Shown: positions 54,932 through 64,000 of the stretch, in pieces
How the letters are laid out: the number at the start of each line of letters is the position of its first letter
How positions within the stretch are numbered: position 1 is the first letter of the stretch
Assembly: GCA_032622095.1 (NCBI GenBank)
Contig: CP136061.1
Coordinates: forward strand, 122,338,754-122,402,753
Direction: 5' to 3'
DNA: 64,000 bases
From: Siphonodentalium dalli
Lineage: Eukaryota > Mollusca > Scaphopoda > Gadilida > Siphonodentaliidae
The notes under the pieces: generated by a model
Told to the model about the DNA's origin: nothing
Database searches by the model: none
What the model saw: only the letters and a program-made list of their open reading frames with translations
Program-made: the position numbers and the translations under genes

Positions 54932-55897
54932 TTACGTGCGCTCGCGCAACAGTATGGCGATCAGACAGATTCGTACCTTGGTGTCACTCCATGACGTCAC
55001 CAAAAACGACGTAAAACCTCGTGGCGTTCTGACATTTTTACTGTGCCGCGTTTTTGCTATGTTTATTTTATGTGTTGTTTTCGATTATTTGTTTGTCGCC
55101 GATTTCGCCATTTGTCGGGATTCCGTGTTTCTATATTTAAAACTGCCATGCTCGTAGTGAGCCTCGGTTTCGATTTTTCTCCCAGGTCAAATATACGTCA
55201 GAGTTATGACAAAAATAGATCGACCTACATTTTCTCCATCAGAACTCTACATCAAAGAGTCTATAGACTATGGACCTACATAGACTTCTTCATTTGGGTA
55301 TTTTTACTTATAATTGGGAAGTTTTATCATTTTTGGTTCGTGCGAAGACCTCTTTTTATCATGCGGGAAAAGAGACATTCAAAACGCGATTTCGTAATTC
55401 GACGCAATTGGCTGAATAGCCTAACCTTCAACCGAGTTCCGGGTCAAATACGACGAATGACGTAACACAAAATAAAACGCATTGGTTGACACCGTTTGAA
55501 GAGTTTATTGTTACATAAAATGATCGTTATTGATTAATTATTGATATTTATTGTTGCATATTGGCTGTTATCAATATTTACATAAATGGTATTAATTATT
55601 TGTTATAATTGCTCCTTCGGGCAACTTTGACTATCGGAAAATGAAAATGAAAATATGCCGCTGAAAATAAAAATGTAATCGATATTAAAGTCTCATCCTT
55701 TCGGCAACATGAAATTGGTTTTAATTACTTAAATGATTAATATAGTAATTTGCCTTTTATCTGTGATGAAATGAGAAATGGTAATTGTCTTGTTTTGCTA
55801 ACATTACATTAAATTACATAAATTAAGAAAAATACAGTGAAATTATTTTTTATTACATTTTTGCGCACGTTGGCATCTCTCTGAGTGCATTCTAGTT
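54932..55897 (+). repeat. Dispersed repeat family I, copy 2 (empty for family J)
   Basis: Aligns closely with 24040-25547. It lacks the family J insertion: the site reads ATAAATTAAGAAAAATACAG with one TTAA. It has about 85 extra bases near 55475-55560. The frame at 55043-55465 does not agree with the frames in copy 1, owing to a 4-base deletion at CTATAGACTATGG, so I regard it as noncoding. Confidence 0.65.
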
Positions 55898-56440
55898 ATT
55901 GGTACAATGCACAACTCCAATGTCCCAATGAGTGTCCCTTGTGTAAATTCAGTCCCTAGACAGATTCACATAAAATGACTGCAAACTTGAGTTTAATCCC
56001 AGGTTCCCATGTCCCATACTCATACCCATTTCCCAAGAATATTATTTGTAGGAACCGGAACAGGGTGCATTGTTAACACTTGGTATATCATATGTCAGTG
56101 GACACCAATGGCACATAATTATGTTTAATTTGTCCACAACGGTGCACAGTGAAATACATATGTTATATATCTGCAAATTCTACATAAATTGTGAGTAGAA
56201 TTGACCATGCTATCGTCTAAGGGTGCAGTTTCTGCTGATGCCACATTCTTAATAATTATGTCATACTCTAATTATGTTCTACTAAATAAATAACTTCAGA
56301 AACCTATCGAGAATAATTAATAATGAAAAATCGCATTTAATTATCAGAATCCTGGATGAAGCTGAAGATAAACATAATAAACCATGACCTTAGTAAAGGT
56401 CGAAAAGTCATCTGAATTTAAATTTTCTTGTGAGATTATA

Positions 56441-56830
56441 CAAGCCTTGAAATAGTGTCTGTCATTTGTAGAATGAGGTCTCCAGAGGGTGAATTTAGTT
56501 ATGTTACCCACACAGTGGGCTAGCATAGCCAAACTCACCCTCTGGGAACCTCATTTTGCTTGACCTCAATTGTTATGGGAGACCTAGGATCAGATTGAAT
56601 TTCCCCAGTTGAAGTTGGTGATGTAGTCACCTTGATTATGCATTTTATCTTCTGCAAATTAGGGGATATAGAAACATCAGGAACTGAATGGAAAAAGTAT
56701 ACTTTCCAGAAGATGAGGCTTAAGCAGAATGAAGTCCCCAGAGGGTGAATTTAGTGATGCTATCCCACAGTGAGGGTAGCTTCACTAAACTCACCCTCTG
56801 GGGACCTCATTCTGCGAATGACAAGGCTTG
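56441..56830 (+). mobile_element. Family F dual-hairpin element, complete
   Basis: CAAGCCTTGAAATAGTG to GACAAGGCTTG with both hairpins and an inverted-orientation spacer (GTTGAAGTTGGTGATG). The flanks do not show an 8-bp repeat, so the ends may have decayed or recombined. Confidence 0.75.
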
Positions 56831-57319
56831 TTTAAATGATAATTTAGACTGACAGATATACTCTGATGCTATTATATCAGTATCTTGTTGATATTCAATA
56901 GATTATGCTTCAGTTGACAAATTAAAAATAGTAATTGTGATCAAAATTGAATCACTGGCAATTTCCCTTGATTTTGTGCCCCAGTTTATTTCTATATATG
57001 TGCAATATAGTGGCTTTGCGAATAAGGAATAACTTGCACTGAAGCAGTCTTAGTTTGCATAGCTCAATCACTTATTTGTTCTGTGAGTTTATAGATAAAA
57101 CTGATTTGTTTATGAATATTAGAGGATCTCACAATTAAGCCAGTTCACTCAAACTTCAAAGCTCCAGAAATTAATTTTCTTATTATCACTCAACTTGAAA
57201 TCTTACATGTATGTCACCTATAGTTCACTTTTGATTAATTGGTCATATTTGCATTTTTCCATTGATTAGGGTACCCACGATGACATGATCTACAAAATAT
57301 TGAATTGGGTACATGTAAT
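56831..57319. other. Anonymous stretch
   Basis: AT-rich; no gene or repeat recognised. Confidence 0.4.
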
Positions 57320-57859
57320 CAGGGTCCGCGCTGGACCAAAATGTACTTTTGCCAAATAATTTGCCAAATGAAAATATTTTTGCCAAATTCTTTTAGAATT
57401 TGCCAAATGCTATCCCTGATAGTATCATTTTCTGCAACATTGAGTCTTATTTTGTGGTTTATCATACAACAATAAACAAATCACCGAGTCATATTCATTA
57501 TGAACAAATAAAATATGTTTAAACAAAAAATCACCGAACAATAAAATTGTAGAAGGGCTGCTTCATCAGAAGGGCACATTACAAGAGGATTAGCTATGTA
57601 AACACCACCACTAAATACTGGTAATCCTTCACCCATCCATACGAATGCTATCAGATTAACTGCATCTTAATAAAGGTGTTAACTTTTCCTAAACTGTATA
57701 AAACACCACTAATATAATTATATTGTGATAGTTTCCTGAAATGAATGGTATTGATTGGCCAATATTTTTCAACTTTCTTGAGGAATTAAAAAGTGACTTG
57801 CCAAATGAAAATATTTTTCGCCAAATGTGAATTATTGGCAAGTGGCAGCACAAACCCTG
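57320..57859. mobile_element. hAT-type MITE, relative of the 11.6 kb element
   Basis: CATGTAAT flanks it exactly (57312-57319 and 57860-57867). It starts CAGGGTCCGCGCTGGACC and ends GGCAGCACAAACCCTG. Subterminal TTTGCCAAATGAAAATATTT repeats occur at both ends. The CGCGCTGGACC block and the CCAAATGAAAAT words are shared with the termini at 22407 and 33999, so both belong to one family. No coding capacity. Confidence 0.85.
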
Positions 57860-57867
57860 CATGTAAT

Positions 57868-58589
57868 CAAGATATCCAACACATTGATTGGAGTACCCAG
57901 CATACAGAGTAATCGTGACTTTCATCAGGAAAGATTTAGATATCCTGGATACCCAAATCAATGTTACAAGATCCTGTGCACCTACCTATTAGTCAAAGGA
58001 AAGCTGTAATCTTGACTAATACAGCTACACTTACATGTATTTATGACCACATTGATAACCTGTTACAAATAATTCATACTGATTTGGGTGATAGAGTCCA
58101 TCACATCAAGCTCAATTGAAATATCCTGAACGCCAGAAGACAATCCTGTTATTTTCCTCTATTTATACTACCACTGATCATGTACAGATCGCAGAAATCA
58201 TGTGAATGATGGAATCCATAATTGGTGCGGGTGACAAAAAGCTATTGATAATTTATATCGTGCAACTATTACGGAAAGTTCTTCATCATATAAGCAGTCA
58301 CCTATCTATTATATATCGAGATAACTGGCCATATTGGGATGAATTCCAATATGTCTTACCATGGCATATGTCACTATTTTCAACCTGTTTTTCACTGAAA
58401 CATGGACTATCACTTTAAAATATGCTACTACACTGATACCATCTCCATTTACTTTTTGTAAATTTAAATTGTTGACAGCCTTTATTCAGTACCGGTACTT
58501 AGCATATATTATTATAATAGCTAAACTGTGACAATAAATTTATTCTCTGGATTAGATGCGTGAACTTTGGTACTCTCGTGTGCCAAATA
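57868..58589. other. Anonymous stretch
   Basis: No supported gene. The short frame at 58206-58418 shows no domain. Confidence 0.4.
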
Positions 58590-58698
58590 CAGTAATGCCC
58601 TAATTAATCGACTTCTTAACCACAGCAGAATTATGGGTAACTTTTCAGGATTTAGTTGGAAATATGGCTTGTTGCCATTCATCGGAAAGCTCTCGGCG
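58590..58698. mobile_element. Family A MITE, left arm only
   Basis: TA, CAGTAATGCCCTAATTAATC and the left arm to the centre (GGAAAGCTCTCGGCGAAAG); the right arm is missing. Confidence 0.7.
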
Positions 58699-58817
58699 AA
58701 AGTGTGATCTGTACATCGTTATTGACCCTTCACCTTTCCCCATTATGTAAATCTGCGTAATGAAAGCTTTCAAATGATGTATACTATGTTAAAAATTATC
58801 AGACTGGGCATGGCCTT

Positions 58818-59069
58818 TTAACCCTTTTTATGCTAAATGGATTCTCCCACCCAGTTATTAAAAGTATATATTGGAATTATCTATTATTCATCTGTAGGGG
58901 TGCTCAGGAAATTTAAGCCGGTGACAGAAACACAAAAATATGATGTGGGTTCCTAGTGATTGGTGGTAAATGTTCAGATAATAAGTTCAACACATGACCT
59001 ATGGTTGTTTATTGAACTTATTATCTGAGCCTTTCCAGAGGGAATGAGTATTTTGTAAGGAAAGGTTAA
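58818..59069 (+). mobile_element. Family D TTAA element, uninterrupted copy
   Basis: TTAACCCTTTTTATGCTAAA to GTAAGGAAAGGTTAA between TTAA sites. Internal inverted pair CAGATAATAAGTTCAA and TTGAACTTATTATCTG. It serves as the empty-site reference for family G at 38620. Confidence 0.65.
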
Positions 59070-59098
59070 CTACAGCAAGTGCTTCATAATGTCATTAC

Positions 59099-59253
59099 TG
59101 TTCCATGACTGGAACTTACTGAAATTATGCATAAACCCTGTGCCAATGCATTCTCTTATATATGGGAGTCTCCCTGGGAATCTCACATATATAAGAGAAT
59201 GCACTGGTACAGGATCTTTAATGCTTGTACCAGCGCAGCTCCTTAGATGAAAG
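59099..59253 (+). mobile_element. Family C MITE with a single hairpin
   Basis: Starts near TTCCATGACTGGAACTTACT, one hairpin (CATTCTCTTATATATGGGAG and inverse), then CAGGATCTTTAATGC and GATGAAAGGGTTA. It follows family D, as at 19.6 and 39.3 kb. Confidence 0.7.
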
Positions 59254-59937
59254 GGTTATAGCTTGGATAGAACTATCGCTTCTAAATAGGATACAGTTCC
59301 CAAGTGCTCTACATATGACTGTTTTGAATGATAAAAAAACTGAAAGTCAATTATATTCATGTAGCGTGTCAGCTGGATATGTGTGATTGTGTCAATTAAA
59401 TTGAAAATGTATCAAACTGTGAGGATCAATATATGACTGATATTGTTGGCCTCGTCTGGATAGCTTCTATAAATCTTATGCTCATGAAGTGTTGTAAACA
59501 CCACAGGGGTATCGAATAAAATAATGCTGCAATAGCTCTGCCTGGCTACCTATGGTATAATAAAGTATATACTCTAGTTACATACATGTAAAATATAAGT
59601 TTCTGGCTTATGTTTCAATTACATAACTTTAAAGTTAATTCAATTGGTGTAACTTTCATAATTATTTTAAAACCATACAATGTCCGAAGTTATTTTATAT
59701 CAATTTATAGCCTATGTCATTAATGTTTTGCTATGATTTGTAATTATAACTAGGACTGATAATGGATACTTCTAAAAGATGGGATATTCTGCAACGCGGA
59801 TGTGTCTGTCTACCAAGTTATAGAAATTTATTGCGTCAAGTTCAACCAGCTTCCATTAGTGCAAATGGATTTCCTTTATTCACTGTGTATAACATTTGCT
59901 TAGAATCTGATAAACTGATTAGACAATGGTCACTTGA
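59254..59937. other. Anonymous stretch
   Basis: No gene or repeat recognised. Confidence 0.4.
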
Positions 59938-60187
59938 TTAACCCTTTCATGACTGGAGTCATGCTGGTGCAGCATTAAAGATCCTGTGCCAGTGCATTCT
60001 CTTATATATGCGAGCCTCCCATACATAAGAGAATGTACTGGCTTACAAGGTCAAGGTAAATATTGTTAGGCCAATGTATTCTCTTATATATGCGAGATTC
60101 CCTATGGTTGACTCACATATATAAGAGATTGCATTGGCACATGGTTTTCGAAAAAATTTCAGGAAGCTCCTTTCATGGAAGGGTTAA
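59938..60187 (-). mobile_element. Family C TTAA dual-hairpin MITE
   Basis: TTAACCCTTTCATGACTGGA to CTTTCATGGAAGGGTTAA with TTAA flanks. Two hairpins and the TTACAAGGTCAAGGTAAA spacer; the first hairpin is partly deleted. Confidence 0.8.
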
Positions 60188-60549
60188 TACCAACACACTC
60201 AGTGCAGAGTACAGACAGGCTTAATTCCCCTCAAAACAAAATTTGATGCTTTAACAATTGGACATAAATTTTCAGTTTTGACTTCATATGTCAACATGCT
60301 TTCTGTTTCCATAGTACATTAATTATAATGAGAGGCTTGAACACTATGGGCAGTTTTAAGTATCTGCTGATTACAAAGCGGCGCAGAGATAATTATTATT
60401 TCAGCTTTGGTGCTCTTTTTTGTAGATGTAGATTTATCTGTCAAGACTGTCATAATTGATGTATTTGTGCTATACTGTACCTCTTGTAGGAATATCAAAA
60501 TCTGATTTGTTAATACAAGCGTGATATGAGATGGTACGAGAGCGCATTA

Positions 60550-60972
60550 GGGCCATCAGAAATACCACCACACATACAAATAAACAACTCATTATAACGA
60601 CTTCCAACAACTCGCTATAATGACTTGCATGTCATTATAATGAGTTGTAAGTCACTATAACAACTTGCAAGTCGTTATAACGAGTTGTAAGTCATTATAA
60701 CCACTTGGATGTCATTATAACAAGTTTTTGGAAGTCATTATAATGAGGTGTTGGAAGTCGTTATAACAACTTGTTTTTATTTCTACAAGTCATTATTATG
60801 ACTTGTAAATTTTTCTACAGGTCGTTATAATGACTTCCAACAACTTGTTATTCATTATAACAACTTGCAAGTCATTATAGTGAGTTGTTGAAAGTCATTA
60901 TAACGACTTGCAATTGTTATAACAAGTTGTGTATTTGTATATTTGGGGGTGCTGTGGTGTTTCGGATGACCC
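60550..60972. mobile_element. Palindrome-dense TIR element
   Basis: Inverted ends GGGCCATCAGAAATACCACC (left) and CTGTGGTGTTTCGGATGACC (right), continuing as ACATACAAATA and TATTTGTAT; TA on both sides. The interior is almost entirely made of the near-palindrome AAGTCATTATAACGACTT and variants, about 18 half-units in both orientations. No coding frame. The superfamily is uncertain (2-bp TA target if real). Confidence 0.65.
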
Positions 60973-60974
60973 TA

Positions 60975-61789
60975 ATGAGCTTTCGTAGAGATGGAGTCAT
61001 CTTTCCATTGCACTATGAACATTATGCTGCCTAATAAATTTGCCAGATTATATTACTGTACTGAATATTTCTTGTCCAAAGTTCAATGATCGAAAGGTGA
61101 GGCTTAATTATGGCCATATGCTAGCGTAATTAACGAACCTCAGCTTACCCGCACACATAAGGGTATCTGGCTTTTATTTTTTTGTTATCAAAATCAGTTC
61201 ATAGATACGTATTTCCATCAAATAAGATTCACATTGGCCTTATTTCATGGAGTGATTATTTATAATACACTACGTACACAAGGATTCATCAAAAGAATAG
61301 ACCCAAATCATAATTTTGTGTATAAATTAGGTAAATCGTACATCCGGATATCTGAGAAATCCAAGATATAATGTAAACTAACTATATACTAGTTCGAGTC
61401 TACCACCTCACAGTTTTAAAACCTGATATAACATAAGAAACTGTTGGTAGTTAATATTATAGAATATAACCTACCAACATTAAAGAATTCAAAAGTGAAG
61501 ATAGTTGTGTTTTGTTAATGTAATACTATGTTGGAGAGGGGAGCGGGTTGTATTTTACTGAAATTAACCATTATATTTCTTGACGCTCCGGAGTTCTCTG
61601 CTTGAGGCACCAGATGGAGAAGCTTATCCATTCCATCATATTAATTTCATCCATAAAATGTCATGTCGATTTCAACGAATCTGGATGAACAATGTCATCA
61701 TGTAGCTTTCCCCATTGACCGAATTCACTTGAACCTGGATATATCTTCTGCTTTGTTCATAACTATGTGTTCCTTTCCGATATGCATGT
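60975..61789. other. Anonymous stretch
   Basis: No gene or repeat recognised apart from AT-rich sequence. Confidence 0.4.
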
Positions 61790-62122
61790 TTATCACATAA
61801 TTTGGCCATAAAAGCAGTTTCATAATTATCGGTAATAGACACATTTAATATCAGCGCGTGCGATGACGTCACGGCGTTCTTCAAATAACTTGCGATCGCT
61901 GTAGTTTATGATTGTTGTTTTCGATGAATATTTCGCGTTGCTTCGGGTTTATTTGATCATGTGATAAAAGGTATCTCACACTCGTCCTATTTTATACGTA
62001 ATTTATCAACCTCGTCCTCTAAATTCTATTTGAGCCTCGGTAAACCTCGGCTCAAATCGAATTTAGTGAACTCGGTTGATAAATTCCGTATAAAATAGAA
62101 CCTCATGTGAGATCCTCTATAT
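61790..62122 (+). repeat. Dispersed hairpin-bearing repeat, family H copy 2
   Basis: Nearly identical to 7836-8168, from TTATCACATAATTTGGCC to TGAGATCCTCTATAT, with only scattered substitutions and the same terminal hairpin. Confidence 0.65.
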
Positions 62123-63684
62123 GTACTATGTAGTCTTACGATGGGGCCTAATAATAAATTCCATCTTAAAATATTTTAAATTGTTTCGCAGGTAGTCTCT
62201 ACAGTACAGACACTTTATTTCCCCAATTGCTGTGCATTAATTGGAAAATAAAGCTTTGAGTTACATGTAGATTGTGTTGTGGCTGTGAGGTATCTCGTGG
62301 CGAAAATTATTGCTGGTGGTCATGAGAGGTTGCACGTCAACCAATTTTGGTTAGCCTCTTCCGATTCCGACAGCATTCTACTGTATGACATATCTACTCC
62401 ACTCAACTATTTGCCATTCTCTCTTTACCTAAATAATTGGTGACATCACAAATTCAGATTAACATATGTTAAAGGGGTTATATGCATTTTACGAAGCCTT
62501 GGGGTCATTAAATTGATGTTATTTTGATCCCGGGAGCCATACTCGAATGTGACATACATGTAAACATGAATTACTGGTGTAAATTGGTGCTCCAGACCGC
62601 CATGTGATTTTTAACTTTCACACTTGGCTTATGTAATTATTATTTTAACACTGAAATTTTGCAATGTTAATCAGATGTAGCACAAATACATGCATTATCT
62701 GAGAGGGTGGCATATATTCGGCTTGAAATGCACCGAAACACCAATACACCCCCTCCCACTTCTGCACTCCACGGGGACATGCATTATTGTTAATTTAGGC
62801 AAAGAGTCTAGCTGTGTACTTACACCCCCCCCCCATGCAACACCGAGTTAAAGTGATTTGAAACACTCTGTTACAACTCACAGTGAGTAAACTTGCTCAT
62901 TGCAGGTATTTCAATAAATTTTGAATCAAAATTGCCAGCACACAATGCCATTCTTTCGTATAAATTAAATAAAGTGTCTCTCGTTGGTAAAATCATTCTC
63001 GTTTGTTTATTGTTGATTTGTTCGGGACGAACGAAGGCCTGTTTGTTACAATTTTGTGTTGTTCAGACGTCGTGTTTTACTAAATTGCACATGCATGCAG
63101 GCAATGTGTTGAATATATTATCAGCAATAGTTTAATTATGAATTCTTCAAATGGGTGTAATGGCCAAGTAGTAAACTATCAGTTTGCTGCAGTGAAATAT
63201 GTCATTAACGTGAGTTTAAGGCAGGCTATATGAGTCTACATCACCCTTAAATAATACACATATCTAACAATGCTTTGGATTCACTTGAACATATTATATA
63301 GAATTGTGTCTGATTGTGTTGCACATTATTTATGACAGTCTGTTGCAATGGATGTTTAATTTATGAAGATGTGCAATATTACACGTGAGTGCTACATGCA
63401 TTTCAAGCTTCTATGTATATGTGTTGTCATTTGTTTGTGAATGTGTGCATAACTGAATAATTGTTTATATTAGAATGATTTGGAATTGTATTTTTATGAA
63501 AAATTGTGCTCATGGAATTCTTTTTTGAAATACATTTACTCCTGAAAATTATTTGAACAAATTTGTTTGCTCATTTTTGTATGCAGATATATAGGGTATA
63601 AAAAAACTATGGTTTTTCAAGTGAATTATGATCAATATACCATGAAGGTAACTTAGTACCACCACTCATAATTTCAGTGTCCAA
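62123..63684. other. Anonymous stretch
   Basis: No supported gene. A TTAAAGGGGTTATATGC at 62470 resembles a family J terminus but has no partner. A run of nine C lies near 62826. Confidence 0.4.
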
Positions 63685-63916
63685 TTAACCCTTTCATGAC
63701 GGGAGCTATGCTGGTGCACCATTAAAGATCATGTGCCAGTGCATTTGCATTTATAAGATAATCCACTGGCTTACAAGATCAAGGTAAATATTGTTAGGCC
63801 AATGCATTATCATATATATGCGAGGTGCCCTATGGGTGACTCGCATATACATGTATAAGAGAATGCATTGGCACAGGGCTTTCACAAAAAATCTGGAAGC
63901 TTCAGTCAAGTGTTAA
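63685..63916 (-). mobile_element. Family C TTAA MITE
   Basis: TTAACCCTTTCATGACGGGA at the left, the spacer TTACAAGATCAAGGTAAATA, one complete second hairpin, and a decayed right end CAGTCAAGTGTTAA. The first hairpin is largely lost. Confidence 0.72.
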
Positions 63917-64000
63917 AAAAAAAACTTCATGGGTATGGGTTTATTGTTTCGCTAGAAACAAATTTGGCTTGGAAAAAACTTCATTATTTCAGGAATTAGT

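Noticed and set aside
62470-62490. TTAAAGGGGTTATATGC resembling a family J terminus; likewise TACAGTCCCCCTTTAA at 28884
   Set aside because: No matching opposite end or internal family J sequence was found nearby.
1-64000. tRNA or rRNA genes
   Set aside because: I looked for the tRNA B-box pattern GGTTCRANNCC with an appropriate A-box and for conserved rRNA words and saw none; a tRNAscan run could still find a diverged one.

Overview
This is AT-rich, intron-bearing animal DNA with no bacterial features. It holds one convincing host gene and a very dense, layered collection of transposable elements. The gene is a two-exon Rab39 small GTPase on the plus strand: exon 1 at 43687-43904, exon 2 at 54194-54620, with a 10.3 kb intron. 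Its N-terminus is closest to the invertebrate Rab39 form. Frequent ACATGTA-type words, pearl-like tandem-core repeats and Jockey/CR1-type LINE remnants suggest a marine lophotrochozoan, most likely a mollusc. That assignment is inference.

Layout. 1-22 kb: no gene; miniature inverted-repeat elements separated by anonymous DNA. 22.4-34.0 kb: one nested insertion. A hAT-type element (14-bp TIRs, perfect 8-bp target duplication) has split an older interspersed repeat. It contains a dead LINE, which is itself split by a 5.3 kb inverted-repeat element and by a TA-flanked MITE. It also holds a 1.5 kb repeat that carries its own TTAA element. 34-43 kb: tandem and dispersed repeats and a chain of abutting TTAA elements. 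43.6-54.6 kb: Rab39; its intron carries two Mutator-like elements (one with a Harbinger-like insertion), a THAP-like fragment, a pearl-like repeat, two hAT-type elements and several MITEs. 54.9-64 kb: a second copy of the 1.5 kb repeat (the empty site for its passenger), more hAT and TTAA elements and a palindrome-dense element.

MITE families named here: A, CAGTAATG termini and TA target site (Tc1/mariner-like). B, C, D, E, G, J, N and S, TTAA target site (piggyBac- or Kolobok-like); B, C and E have different termini but share one hairpin core. F, two hairpins and 8-bp duplications (hAT-like). K, 8-9-bp duplications and GGGCCAGCTCGCCCC repeats (Mutator-like). Boundaries are supported by target duplications and, in several cases, by unoccupied paralogous copies inside the same window. 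All alignments were made by eye, so identities are qualitative and superfamily names rest mainly on termini and target-site length. Apart from Rab39 I see no intact protein-coding gene, tRNA, rRNA or CRISPR array.
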